From Lophium mytilinum (taxonomy: Eukaryota; Ascomycota; Dothideomycetes; Mytilinidiales; Mytilinidiaceae), in NCBI GenBank assembly GCA_010093605.1, contig MU004182.1:1521032-1585031 (forward strand): a stretch of DNA of 64,000 bases, given 5' to 3'. The translations under genes and the position numbers were made by a program. Numbering within the stretch: position 1 is the first letter of the stretch; every line of letters begins with the position of its first letter. The notes beneath the pieces were generated by a model. That model saw only the letters and a list, made by a program, of their open reading frames with translations, was not told where the DNA came from and did not search any database. Below, piece by piece: positions 20,808-31,989 of this stretch.

Positions 20808-21662
20808 CTACCATCTCGGATGATACGCCGGCGCAGCAGATACCAGCGTGTGAGCTGGTGGTGGCATCCCTGACACCATCGACACAGAATCATCGGGCGT
20901 GATTTCGGATCCGGCCATCTTTGGATAATACGGCTCGTGGTACGGGTTTGGTGGGTATACGGGTTGTAAGTTGAACGGAGGCTGTGGTGGGTGTGGAACT
21001 TTCCCTCCTCCAAAGCACTCCAGTTTCTTGAGCAAAGTCGAGAGGATCACCAAGCCGGCCAGTCCTCCAACAGCTATCCCAATGATTGCGGAGGTAGAAA
21101 GTCCGTGTGACTGTGAAGAGGAACTCTTTCCCGTTGAAGAGCTTGTCGGTTCAAGACTGACACCCGTAGCCGTCACCGTACTCGAACCCCCCGGCCCAGT
21201 TGTTGTCGCCTGTATTGTAGCGGGTCCAGTTACAGCAAATCCTTTCTCAACACAATACTGCGAATAGATGCTCCCTGCGGTGGAGGCATCGATCGCGACG
21301 TCGCCAACCTTGCACCCCTCCGACACACAGCTAGTCAAATAGCTTTGCGCTACGGGTTGCAAGTCCTGCCGGCAATAACAGTCGTTTTTAGCGAGCCAAT
21401 TACTGTCCTGGCAATCTGTGTGTGGTGCACAGCCTATTACACTTCCGAGAATATCGTTTGGACAGAAACCCGTCGTCACGAAGCAGTCTCGTGCGCATTC
21501 TTTTTGAGATGGGAAGGCAGACAGGGTGGTTACTTGTTGAGTTACTGTTCCGACTTGGGCGTGCGCGTTTGGAAGGATGAGGATCGTGGTCGAGAAGATG
21601 AGAAGATGCAACAAGGCATGGGAAGCTGAACATATGCTCCTCGTTTTTGAAGTGGTTGGCAT
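20808..21662 (-). CDS. CFEM-like Cys-rich single-pass surface protein, 284 aa
   Basis: Single exon on the minus strand. Signal peptide about residues 1-35 (hydrophobic core LLHLLIFSTTILIL, cleavage after AHA). An extracellular domain with ten cysteines follows (residues 56, 60, 67, 78, 84, 95, 97, 112, 117, 137); the order CxxxC, CX10C, CYC, SC..GC resembles CFEM-type domains, though spacing is not canonical. A Ser/Thr-rich stalk (148-190) is likely O-glycosylated. One membrane segment follows (191-211, AIIGIAVGGLAGLVILSTLL) and then a ~70-residue Pro/Tyr-rich cytosolic tail (HPPQPPFNLQPVYPPNPYHEP). This is the layout of fungal surface sensors and CFEM-GPCR-like receptors' ectodomains; WSC sensors share it. 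Ligand unknown. Its 3' end is 155 bp from the convergent patatin gene. Confidence 0.8.
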   Translation of the reverse strand: MPTTSKTRSICSASHALLHLLIFSTTILILPNAHAQVGTVTQQVTTLSAFPSQKECARDCFVTTGFCPNDILGSVIGCAPHTDCQDSNWLAKNDCYCRQDLQPVAQSYLTSCVSEGCKVGDVAIDASTAGSIYSQYCVEKGFAVTGPATIQATTTGPGGSSTVTATGVSLEPTSSSTGKSSSSQSHGLSTSAIIGIAVGGLAGLVILSTLLKKLECFGGGKVPHPPQPPFNLQPVYPPNPYHEPYYPKMAGSEITPDDSVSMVSGMPPPAHTLVSAAPAYHPRW

Positions 21663-23113
21663 TGCGTTAGACTCGGTGCCAGAAGGGTGAGGGAAGACTG
21701 GACGGCGAGGCTGCGATTTTGCAAAGCTCCACAGTGATTATATCTGAAGGACCCCCGAAGATAAGAGGGGCTCTCGTCCATAGTGCTGGGCGTTTTCAGC
21801 TCGTATTAGCTGTCCCACCCTTCAGCAACGGGACGACCAGAAGAAACGATCAGCGGCCCGCTCGGCCTAGTTTGTCGTCGTGCATATGTTACCGCCTGTG
21901 GCGTTTACGGACGCAGGGGCGCTCATGCACGAGCACGCCACAGGAGGCCTTGTGCGATGCGTCTGCAGGGGCTAGAATTCGGGAGTTTGGGGGACACGAC
22001 AAAGTGACCGGTGAGAATAACTGAGCTGATTTCTCTGCATTCTTCGCATAAAAACTAGGAGATTCAACTTGACTGGGGTGAAAGAACGTGAGATGTTGGA
22101 CTGGAGATTTTGCCATTTACGAAACTGAGATGGATGTTACAGGCTGCAGAAAAAGAGCAATTCCACCACAGATATGAGCTCCCGTGTCTTCGTTCACTTC
22201 CCATATCAGCCAGACATATAGGAAGCTGAAGCTGTGAGATTAGAATCGCCAAACGACTTCCAACCGGGAGGGTACAGCCAAATATGGTGTACGATAAACT
22301 CATAAGAAAGTGAGGTAATTCGCACGAACTTGGAAGGAACTCTCTTTACCCTTATCACCTGCCGCATGAATGTCTGATAATACGCTCCCGTGGAGCAGTT
22401 CAACCTGCCTGTTGCTCGCAGAATCTCGAATCCGCGTCTGAGGGTAGAGAAGCGCCGTGACATCTCGTTCGAGTGCTAAGTCGAACACCGACCGCTGAAC
22501 TTCTGCGGAAATAACCTCACATTGCGAACTTTCAGCGTTCATTTTTCTTGGAAATGTATACACTGGATGGCTCGCGGTGTAGCAGAGCGACTCTTTGATC
22601 CAGGAGTCGCGATGGCAAAGGGTGATATTCTATAGTCAGGAGAATGACAAAGATCGCGTTTAAGTTGATACGGCCCTGTCGGAAAGATACCAAGAAGGCG
22701 CTGCCTCATTCTAACGAGTAGGTTGGAGTTATATCTTGGAAGGCATATCTAGGTCTGATGGCGGTGCAGTCAACCGTCTAGCAAGACGAGAGGGTGCACC
22801 TGCGCGGGCGATACACAGAGGGTAGAGGAAGTTAGTTCAGGAAAACGGTGGATAGTGATCTGCCGGGACGAGCTGTTAAGTTGACAAGAAGTTCGTGGTG
22901 TCCTAGAAAAGAGAATCCGCAGCGAGCGTCAAGAAATTTATGGGCAGGACTAGAAATTCACGTGTGATGAAACTTACGCCTACCTAGGTAGTGCATTCCC
23001 CTTAATCCAGATTCCCCTTAGACTAGTCTAGGTACGGATAGCCTGATAGGCAGCTGCCGTACCTCGCCCGCCAAAATCAACAACATTGAAACCTTCTATC
23101 ACTACAACCAACA
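21663..23113. other. Long divergent intergenic region (1.45 kb)
   Basis: Promoters of the CFEM-like gene (minus) and the F-box gene (plus). Several 60-100-codon frames on both strands show no domain or consistent composition. A CACGTG core occurs near 22960 (TTCACGTGTG). Nothing else seen. Confidence 0.5.
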
Positions 23114-24496
23114 ATGGCCTTTGACATCAGCGATACCACCATTGGTTGTCTGAACAACCTGCCTTCAGAAATACTTCTGTGTATTACCGAACAGCTTGGT
23201 CCCAACGACCTCCGCAACCTGCGGCTCGTCTCGCGCAAAATTAAACCTGCCGCGACTACCGTCTTATTTCGAACTCTTTCGGTTACGACTGATCGCCGAG
23301 GGTTCCCAGAGCTACCAATCCGCAACGTGGAACACGAGCATGAGTTAGCAAAGTTGGTTCGAGAGCTTCGTTTCGATCTCGCAGAGTCTGAGTTGTGGCG
23401 ACATCCACCCAACAGAATTCTTATAACTCGTGATATGCTCTTCCAGTCGATCCGAAACACGCCTTCTTTCCTCAACTTTCCCAATTGCAAGAAACTCACT
23501 ATCTGCGCCACCAATGCCAGTGATAAGAGCCTGTATCCTGATGTCTTTGTGCTTCCCTTCTTCTTGGCCACGCTATTCTCCGAGCTCCGACACCAGCAGC
23601 CTCAGATCCTCGTGGAGAGTCTCGACATCCACAATCTCGTGCACGACGTTTCTCGCCATTCCCTTTGGAGGGAGTCAAGCGACCACATATTGAGAAACCT
23701 GAAGCATCTCAGGCTCGAAATTTGGTCCCGACCCTCTCGGGAATTCGAAACTCGCAGGACTATGACACTCCTTCCGAGCGTCTGGCTACACCCCTGTCGC
23801 CACCAGCTCCGCCACTTATCGTTGAGCTGCAACGTTTATTATGGCTACATACCTAAGCTTGACCTTCGAGGAGTGCATTTTCCTTGTCTAAGGACGCTGG
23901 CATTTCGACGGTACATTTTCTCTGACAAATGGCAACTGGACTGGCTCGTTTCACATTCAGACACACTTTCTGAGCTATACATTGCTGATAGTGGGATTCT
24001 GTCGTTCACTACTGGCAAGCTGCTCCTGGACGACGAGTTCTACCCAAAATACAGTCTCTACGACTTAGAGGTAGGTCCTGAAACAATATACGTCATTAGA
24101 GGTCTGTCATGGGGTCACATATTCGATACCATAGGGAGCAAAATGTCGTTACGGCGCTTTGTCTTTGGCGAGGTGGTTGAGACCCTGCATCCCTACGAGG
24201 ATCGATGGGAAGAGCTCATCAAGACGACATGGGAATCCCCGGGCTACGTGACGGTAACGGATGCTCTCACAGAGCGGTTCGAGAAGCGGTACCAGCCATG
24301 GCCAAGGAAAGATGATAAGGACCCGTTTCCGGACTGGGAGACTCGGGGGAAAGATGACCGGGAGGCTCTGGTGAAGTTGGTTGAGGAAGTGGAAGGATAC
24401 CTAGTCGCCTGGGTAGAGAGTTCGTTGCTCAGTCAGAAAGTGCTTGAGCAAGCTCAGACTTTACACTTAGCTGAGTCTTCTACTTCAGAATCATAA
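23114..24496 (+). CDS. F-box protein, 460 aa
   Basis: Single exon with no intron. The F-box lies near the N-terminus (residues about 14-55: LNNLPSEILLCITEQLGPNDLRNLRLVSRKIKPAATTVLFRTL), with the usual LP..I..I pattern and the LR.VS segment that contacts Skp1. The rest is leucine-rich with irregular LRR-like segments (LKHLRLEIW, LRHLSLSCN, LRTLAFRRY, LSELYIADSG), probably the substrate-binding part. F-box proteins act as adaptors of SCF ubiquitin ligases in the cytosol or nucleus; the substrate is unknown. Start at 23114 is chosen because it is the first ATG, follows a CAACA-type leader, and the F-box begins right after it. Confidence 0.88.
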   Translation: MAFDISDTTIGCLNNLPSEILLCITEQLGPNDLRNLRLVSRKIKPAATTVLFRTLSVTTDRRGFPELPIRNVEHEHELAKLVRELRFDLAESELWRHPPNRILITRDMLFQSIRNTPSFLNFPNCKKLTICATNASDKSLYPDVFVLPFFLATLFSELRHQQPQILVESLDIHNLVHDVSRHSLWRESSDHILRNLKHLRLEIWSRPSREFETRRTMTLLPSVWLHPCRHQLRHLSLSCNVYYGYIPKLDLRGVHFPCLRTLAFRRYIFSDKWQLDWLVSHSDTLSELYIADSGILSFTTGKLLLDDEFYPKYSLYDLEVGPETIYVIRGLSWGHIFDTIGSKMSLRRFVFGEVVETLHPYEDRWEELIKTTWESPGYVTVTDALTERFEKRYQPWPRKDDKDPFPDWETRGKDDREALVKLVEEVEGYLVAWVESSLLSQKVLEQAQTLHLAESSTSES

Positions 24497-24908
24497 GAGA
24501 CGGATCGATCAAGAACTTGACTATGGCTTCTGGGAAGATCATCGTAAGTGGCCATAAGATTCTCAGGCAGCTACTTGTGCAGTCATTCTACGTCAATTGT
24601 TCATGGATATCCTCAATTTGGGTTTACGCACGACGACTCACCATAGAAATCCGTACACTCGTTTACCACTGTTTAAGTTGTCCTTCAGTATTTTAAGCGT
24701 TCTGAATGGGGAACTTGCACAGCATTTTAAACTACTAGCAAACTCACGAGGCTACTCCAGACAGTGTCAACATGGTGTACAGATTAATAGTGTATCCGCT
24801 GTCTCCGGTTTCGTTAGTACGCCAGGCCCCCCTTCAAACAATGGTAGGGAAGTGTACGGATATCTTTGGCAAGGCACTGTACTTCCACATCTCACCTTTT
24901 CATCCTCT
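24497..24908. other. Intergenic region between convergent genes
   Basis: 3' flanks of the F-box gene and the acyl-CoA synthetase gene. No gene or repeat seen. Confidence 0.55.
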
Positions 24909-27117
24909 TCACAACTTCACATTCCCGCCCTTAATCGCAGCAAGTTCATACACCCCAAACCTCTCATACACCCTCTGACCGTTTCTTTCAACAAGCCAAA
25001 ACAGCACGTCCCCGCTCTGCTCCACATCGCCCACCTCAATGCCCTCAGCCTGAAACTCCGTCTTCTGATGCTTATTCGTCCCCGTCGTCTGCAGCTCCGT
25101 CGTAAACCTCAAAAACAGCGGAATCGAATACTTGGGCAACGACTTCCCCAAATGCCCTGCTAATGCCACCAACGCATACGGCCTCGGCATCCACCCCTTC
25201 TCCGTCTTCTCATGATGACTATCATCCAGCACGACCGCCGCGCAGCCCGCTCTGCCATCATGATTCGGCACCTTGACCCCAAACACAGCCGCCTCTTTCA
25301 CGACATTCCCCGGACACAGCCCCAGCGCCTGCGCAACCTCAGCCGTCGACACATTCTCCGACTTCCACCGGAACGTATCCCCAATCCGATCCACAAACCA
25401 CCACCTATTCTCCCGATCCCACCGCACCAGATCCCCAGTGCTGAAATACGCATCCCCCTTCCTCTTCACGTCTCTCAGAACCTTCGACCCCGTCGCGCCC
25501 TTGTTGCCGAAATACCCCTGGAACTTCGCCTTGATGTTCGCGGGGTCGAGCTTATATGCCAGCTCGCCAGGCTCGTCCCAGCCCGCTATTACGCACAACC
25601 CAGTCTTGGGATCGCGTAACGGTGCTGGTGGGTCCGTCTCGGGGTCGATTTTGATAACCGCGAGACCCGGCCCCATGAGCATAGTCGCGAGCGTGCCGTT
25701 GCGACCGATAGCGCCGGAGGAGAAGCCGTTCGTGCTTTTGTTGAACATGCCGCTGGGGCCCTCGGTGGCGGCGTAGAACTCGCAGATGGTGGGGATGTTG
25801 AAGCGGGCTTTGAAGGACTCCCAGACGTCTGGGCGCAGGCCGTTGCCGTAGGCGAGACGCACGCGGTGGGCTCGGTCGGTGGGGCGGGGCGGGGCCGAGA
25901 GGAGATAGCGGCAAGTTTCGCCGACGTAGTGGATGATAGTGGCGTTGGTGGCGAGGATCGAGGGCCAGAAGGTGTGGTGGGAGAAGCGGCGGTCGAGGGA
26001 GAGGGTGCAGCCGCGCGTGAGGATGCTGAGGGTGGCGAGGAGGGAGGCGGAGGAGTGGTAGAGGGGCATGCACTGGAGGGGTCAGGATTTGGGAACAGTT
26101 TTACACTGTAGTGGAATCAAGGGAAAGGTATTTCAGGTTTGAGGAGCACTGAGATGGAACAGAATTTTCTGAGATGGGCGTTCTCTTTCTGACTGAACTT
26201 TATACTCGCAGAGATTTATGATTGAAGAAAGTTTGAAGAATAAAAGACTATAACGCACTGTGTATAGTATGTCGTCCTTCTTTAGGGGTAGCCAGCCAGC
26301 AATGAAGCGGCTGCCCAGTCGAGCCTTCGACCAGCTCACTATAGCCGGCTTCGGGAGTCCTGTAGTCCCACTCGTATATATCAGAATAGCCATATCGTGC
26401 ATCTCCTGTCCGGACCTCGCCTCATCAGGTTCTCTCACAGCCTCACCGCTCTCAATAGCCGCCTCCAGCTCCGGTGTGAAGAAGACTAGCTCTACATCGC
26501 CTTTCCCGTCCCGGAAGTTCGGATTCGCCAATTCAGCGGTAACTGCTTCTGTAAACTCCTTCTTTGTCTCCGCATCGGCAAGGACGAGTCTCGACGAGGA
26601 AGTGCGGATCGAATGAAGCAGCGGCTTTCCCGTCAAATTATAGTTGATGAACGCAGGCTTGGCACCAATGCTCCACAGCCCGAACCACATCCAGATAAAC
26701 ACTTCCGAGTTTACAAAGTCCATCGCAACGACCTCATTCTTTTGCACGCCCTTCTCTCGCTTTAGCCACGACCCGTATTTCAGGACCAGTTCGTATGCCT
26801 CGCCGTACGTCCATGACTTGCCGTTCCAGAGGAGGAGGGGATGTGTGGATTTGGAGGATTTGGCGTGACCTTCGAGTATGTAGAAGAGGGTTGAGTGGTC
26901 TTTGGCAGCGACTAGGCGCTGCTCGATCCCGCTATGAATGTAGGTGGATAGAAGGTCCCAGTCGTAGATCAGGCCGATGCGCGCGTTGAGATAGGCGGCT
27001 GTGGCAGCAACAGCTGGAATGGCTACGGGGAGGGCTAATGGAGGTTCTTGGTCAGCGATGACTGTACATTGGAGGGTGGTATGAGGACTCGAGTAGATGG
27101 TGTGACTTACCAGCCAT
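24909..27117 (-). CDS. Very-long-chain fatty acyl-CoA synthetase / fatty acid transporter (FAT1/FATP type)
   Basis: Three exons on the minus strand: 27117-27111 (only ATG GCT G), 27061-26259 and 26072-24909, giving 657 aa; introns 49 nt (donor GTAAGT) and 186 nt (donor GTGCGT, acceptor CCAG). The second junction joins DDILYT to CMPLYHSSA, as expected for the family. The N-terminus has one hydrophobic segment (residues about 10-27). AMP-binding motif YTSGTTGLPK at about 231-240; acyl-adenylate motif YAATEG at about 370; FATP/VLACS signature TGDLVRWDRENRWWFVDRIGDTFRWKSENVS from about 482. C-terminal Lys region KHQKTEF. The enzyme would activate very-long-chain fatty acids with ATP and CoA and assist their uptake, at ER, lipid-droplet or peroxisome membranes. 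The last three residues VKL are only a weak PTS1-like end. Confidence 0.9.
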
Positions 27118-27664
27118 AATATCCTACTCGGTGTGGAAATAGACTAGAATTACAATGAGTACAAGGACACAGAAGCTAGCATGAGCATAGAAAACATGAA
27201 TCAACAATGCTGCATCTAAATCGTAAAGATTTCATGGTGTAGGAAGCCTGGCAACGCCCAAAGACGTCTGTATGCATAGCTGGTCGGGGCGCTGAGTATC
27301 AGCAGAGAATCGGCCATATCGATGGCGGACAATGCCGAGGCACAGTGGGGCTGGCAAGGGTGTTGAATGTGGGGAAAAGTGACATGAAAAACCTTCTCAT
27401 GCTGTGCCTACTCAGTTTGAGGCAAGTGGGTGATTTGGATGATGGCTCATGATGAGGAGGTAGGAGTTAGGTGTTTGTAGGTTGCGTTATGCGCAGGGTC
27501 ATTAATTACAGTCAGTAAGCTTTCAGGCGTCTAGAACAGCTACCCCAGCTTCATGCTGATATGAATCAAGGGCATGACTTCTGCTGATCTGTTTCGCGTA
27601 TGGTCTTCATTAGAGGTCTTCTAGGATATGTGCAATGTGATGGGGGAATGAAGGTATTTCACAA

Positions 27665-27672
27665 TCACGTGA
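27665..27672. promoter_or_regulatory. TCACGTGA site 1
   Basis: Palindromic bHLH-type site in the context AATCACGTGATAGA, in the divergent promoter between the acyl-CoA synthetase and F-box genes. Known binders of TCACGTGA in fungi include Cbf1-like factors; binding here is inferred. Confidence 0.4.
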
Positions 27673-27812
27673 TAGACGGATCTAAATGCCGCTTCTCCTT
27701 GAACTCCTGTTCCTAGACAGTATTTATACTACTGTTCATGATGATACTTGTATTAGAAGAGATACTTGCTATCACTGAGTGTATTGGTGTCCAAGGTAGA
27801 GACAGTGCATAT

Positions 27813-27820
27813 TCACGTGA
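27813..27820. promoter_or_regulatory. TCACGTGA site 2
   Basis: Second copy, 148 bp from the first (start to start), in the context ATTCACGTGATAGT: the same core and the same TAG flank. Confidence 0.4.
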
Positions 27821-28126
27821 TAGTTCTACTTGATAGAGTCGGTGAGCCGCCCCATTCATCCCTCACAAACTTAGCAAAGACTTTACCTTACTTCCCTATC
27901 ATTCGCAACGGCTCCTATCCAGGTATTAGCTATCTTAGAAGGAGCGATCCTCCGTTTTCAACATCGTGTGTGTAGAATAGGGGCCTAGATTAACCCGAAC
28001 AGGACTTTTTAGTGCTTGGTGCCTAGGGAGACATTAGGATCCCAAGCCGCTAGACCCCAATTTAAAGGTCTATCCGCCCTCTTAGCCATACATCCCGCTT
28101 GCACCTCCTCATCACCATTAGCAAGC

Positions 28127-29548
28127 ATGCCCGTCCTTCTCGATCTCCCGAACGAATTGCTTCTCTCAATCTTCTCATTTGTCGACATAGACGATCTCGT
28201 AAGCTTCGCCGTCACGTGTAGACATATTCACGCCGTGGGCGAAGGTCCACTTCGAGAGCACAAGGCCCTTCAAGATAAATACCACACAGTCACTTGCGCC
28301 AATCAGGATGACTGTGCCAGCTGGAACCTCTTGTACGATGTCATACTGGATCCTCTTGTGGAGCTCTACGCCCGAGAGCTTGATTTTGCCGCAGAGAGGA
28401 AAATGGATTGGGACACGCACGAAGAATGGTGCCAAGTAGCCATGGAGCAGTCAAAAAGACTACCTGACCCGGACTGGCGCGACCTTCTTCTACGTAGGAA
28501 CGATGACCAAATTATCGAGCGTCTACTTCTAAGCTTTCCACGTCTTCGGAAATTGCATTATGTTCCCCACCGATGGAACAGTTCGCCCTTCGACACCGTA
28601 ATGAAAGCGGCGACGGGTTACAAGAGGGCTGAGTTAGGAATGCTCCCATTGGGCCACCTTGTTTTTCAACATTTGACCACCGTCTCATTCGCACATTGGG
28701 ATACCGAAGGGTCCGTCAGTTTTCAGTGGTTACTATACTTTTCCCGAATCCCCTCTGTGCGCACGGTCAACGGCCATATGGTCGGTTATGAGACGTCTAG
28801 GGAGGAAGCGGCATACTTTGCTGATAACCTCCTTCAATCCAACGCCACAAGCCTCACGATGTCGTTCAGCTGTGTTGGAATAGACGCTTTCAGGTCAATG
28901 ATAATGGGTATGCCTAAGCTCCGTAGTTTCGCTTATGACTACGCTGGGCCATCCGTGGATGACTACGACTTCGACGCCAAAGCCATGATCAACATACTTT
29001 CAGAATATACGAAAGAATCGCTGGAATCGCTCCAGCTCTTCGATGGCTCAGACTATGGATACGACGTAGGCCCGCCTCTACAATCTTTTGAAATCGTAAT
29101 TTCTGATAGCTTCTAGGAACAAGAAACTCCCCGAGTGTCGCTGACTGAGTTCAAACAGCTCCGCACACTCGCCACAGACTGGGACGCGCTACTCCCAGAC
29201 CCCGACGAGGACGCAGATACCATCCTCGACGATGCAGAGCTGTCGCAAGGGTTCTTCAAAGAAGACGAAAATGTACCTGCATCACCTGAGATCGCCGGCT
29301 TATTGCCATCGAGCCTTGAAGAGCTAAGCCTACGTAATTGTAGAGAGGACTGGTTTCGAGTACTAACAAGCTTGTGCGAGCAAAAGGAGGAGAATTGCCC
29401 CAAACTACGAAAAATAAACTTCATGGACCATCGGGGAGAGTTCGGTGCTGCGAAGGAGGCAAAAGTAGCTGATTTCAAGGAGTTAGCGAAGAAGTTCGGG
29501 GTAGAGGTGGAAAGGAGGAGGCTAATTGGTTTTATTGAGGGATGCTAG
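28127..29548 (+). CDS. F-box protein, 456 aa
   Basis: Two exons, 28127-29065 and 29117-29548. The 51-nt intron (donor GTAGGC, acceptor TTCTAG) contains an in-frame TAG at its last three bases, so an unspliced reading would end at 29116; the frame is identical on both sides, so a nonsense mutation is the alternative. The F-box is at the N-terminus (residues about 4-33: LLDLPNELLLSIFSFVDIDDLVSFAVTCRHIH). The body has irregular Leu-rich segments (LVFQHLTTVSFAHW, LRSFAYDYAG, SLEELSLRNC, LRKINFMDHRG) typical of substrate-recognition parts. The start at 28127 puts the F-box at once after the initiator; the ATG at 28016 would add 37 odd residues. Likely an SCF ubiquitin-ligase adaptor. Not obviously a duplicate of the F-box gene at 23114. 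Confidence 0.82.
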
Positions 29549-29778
29549 AGCCGCTTCCAGAAGTGGTTCCGTGATCTCTGATCAGATTAAGGTTAGAACG
29601 TCTTTAGTATCAATTCTAGATGAGAATGACCATATCGGTACGTATCGGCGGTAATGTGAAGTTCGGGCGAGCAGATTTAGGGCAACTCCGTTCCTCCTTG
29701 GGACTACTACCAGACAAGACGCTACGTAACACTCATTAGCTATGAAGATCACGTCTTTATGCTAGACGTGATTTCTCC

Positions 29779-30931
29779 TCAGTCATAAGCGTCCTCAAGC
29801 TCCTCCTGATACTCTTCTTGAGCCTCCTCCAGCGCCTCCTGATCACTACTACTAGCGTCCGAATCCGCCGCCTTCTCCTGCGCTTCCTGTAACTCCTCTC
29901 TCGCTTCTTTAAGCGATTCTGCGTCACTGCTCGATATGGAGCCTGTCGGGGCAATGGGAGCAACATATGGGGCTGGAGTAAACACCGGAGCGGCAGCTGG
30001 AGCACCGTATGGTGCTGCAGCATATGGCGCAGCAGCATGTCCGTGTTCGTCATCTGAGGAATCGGAGTCGTGGAGAGCGGCGACGGCAAGACCGCCAACG
30101 AGAAGTCCACCGGCGCCAGCAGCAATGTATTTACCATTACCGTCCCTTTTCTTCTCGTTCTTGTCTTTATCTTTACTCTTGTCTTTCTCTTTACCCTCCT
30201 TGTCGCCAGCTGTACGTAAATTTAGTAGGCGCGTTTGAAGGGCTTTAGTTGAAGTGATGCCTAAGATTCGACTTACCGTATCCTCCATGCTCATCATGCC
30301 CGCCCCCGTGCGCATCATATGCTCCATAAGCCCCAGCAGGGGCTCCATAGGCAGCGGGTGCGCCATTGGCAGCGGTAGGTGCACCATGGGCATCGTACCC
30401 GCCAACATAAGCCGGTGCGCCGGGGCCTCCAAAACCTTTCTGGCCTTCGTAGCCCGGTGGACCTCCAGGAGGGGGTGGGTATGCACTATAGGTCGATGCC
30501 GGTGGAGGTGGGGAGAACATCGGAGGATCCCACTGTGTGCGACCGGTAGCTACCTCGACGTAGAACCAGCGCTGGCTGCTCTGGTCAAATTGAGCAGTCC
30601 ATCCCGGAGGGAGTGGAGGCGTGTTCGACGCATGGACAGGAGGAGGAGCAGAGTATGCCCCCGGCTGGCCGTATGGTCCGGGTTGTTGTTGGCCGTACGG
30701 TCCGGGCTGCTGTTGCCCATAGGGGTCGTAACTTGGCTCGCCTGAAGAATGAAATGGTAAGTAAGGCTGTTCATGGATAATTGTTCTTAGAAAGAGAAGA
30801 GACACACCTCGCTGTTCCTGGGGTTGCTCAGGATGATCTTCTTTTTTCTTCTCCTCTTTATCTTTGTCCTTGTCGGCAAACGACCCTTTTAGCTCCTCAA
30901 ACTCTTTAGTAAGCCTTTTGAAGAAAGACAT
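29779..30931 (-). CDS. WW-domain protein with Gly/Ala/Tyr-rich region and acidic coiled coil, 339 aa
   Basis: Three exons on the minus strand: 30931-30808, 30741-30277 and 30209-29779; introns 66 nt (donor GTGTGT) and 67 nt (donor GTAAGT). N-terminal charged helix (FKRLTKEFEELKGSFADKDKDKEEKKK), then a GPYGQQQ repeat, then a WW domain at residues 85-115 (LPPGWTAQFDQSSQRWFYV..TGRTQWDPP; Trp89, Tyr102, Trp112, Pro115 present). A Gly/Tyr/Ala/His-rich low-complexity region follows, then a Lys/Asp run (KDKSKDKDKNEKK), a glycine-zipper hydrophobic segment GAGGLLVGGLAVAAL (228-242), and an acidic coiled-coil tail (EAREELQEAQEKAA..EALEEAQEEYQEELEDAYD). WW domains bind Pro-rich ligands. The Gly-zipper suggests membrane contact or self-assembly. 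The start at 30931 was chosen over an upstream in-frame ATG at 30979. It is the last gene before the AT-rich block. Confidence 0.85.
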
Positions 30932-31989
30932 ATCTTGATAAGTGAAGGAGGCCCGATCTCTAAGGAAAGGAGAATACACCAGCCTCTTTTATATTCGTGG
31001 CTGTACCCTATAAAAAATATGGCGGGGCACAGCGAGCACAGCCACGGAATATAGACCTACTTCTCGCACACTTGTTGTCTGGGCACCTGGGCATACTTAG
31101 CTTGTGCCGTTATCCGTCTTGGCTGTTACGATATCAGCTGAAGTAGCCTGAATATTGGCTGCGGTCACGAAGACTAGTTTCTTGGCCGCAGAAAGAGATG
31201 TTGTTCGTGTAACTAGTGCGTCATGGGCTACGTGATGTTGTTTGTTTACGGAGTAGGATAGAAGCATGCTACGGATGCTGAGTCGGTATAATTCGCGCTA
31301 GGCTTGCTAGGTTCCCCAAGTCCTGAACCAGAGATTGTAGAGAAACAATGGCAAGCCAAAAGCACAGTGGACTTCGAGAAACGAGGGGCATCTCATCGTG
31401 GGGCTGCGCTGCATGGAAACCGCGCGCTAATGTACATGCTCGGAACGGGTAGGGCAGGCTTGCCGCTTAAGTGGAGTTCTCTAGACCTGATGCCGTAACC
31501 GCTGGCGTGAACGGAGAAAGAGTTGGAAATCCAAGCTATCGACATCGCTCTTCTCGTCGTTAAGCTCCATACAGGTAGGCTGCTAACCTGTCATGAGTAA
31601 CATGCCAAGACGAGCTTACGAGTCCTTTGACTCTTCTGCAGGTGGGCGGTAATTGAGACAGGAGGGCCAGCCCTTCATCAGGATACAGCGCATGAAGCTG
31701 AGAAAAGCTGAAACAAGCTGAAGAACGAGGAAGAAGACGAAACAACCTGTTCAGAGAGATGATAGAAGTACGCGTCAGTTTCGGCGAAGCTAGCTGGTTC
31801 CTAAGTCTGCTGAAGGGGAGAAAAGAGCGTTAAGCTGGGGTGGTCTTTGTTCACAGGACGTAGACGAGAAAGATCATAAGGAGAGCTCGCCTCCGTTAGT
31901 ACAACCGGATGTTTATAATAGGTACGTACCCACGCGGCTAACAGAAAAACGCGTACACCGAAAAAGCGCCGCGACCACCAAATGCAACA
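30932..31989. other. Intergenic region up to the AT-rich block
   Basis: Ordinary base composition with CpA and TpG still common, so RIP has not spread into it. Short ORFs (31304-31498 plus; 31560-32016 minus) have no domain sense. The change in composition is abrupt at about 31,985-32,000. Confidence 0.6.

Larger units (their letters stand above)
27118..28126. other. Divergent intergenic region (1.0 kb)
   Basis: Promoters of the acyl-CoA synthetase gene and of the second F-box gene. Holds two exact TCACGTGA sites, listed separately. No gene supported; the ORF at 27766-27975 has no domain sense. Confidence 0.55.

Noticed and set aside
31304-31498. 64-codon ORF before the AT-rich block
   Set aside because: No recognisable pattern or splice partners; chance frame.
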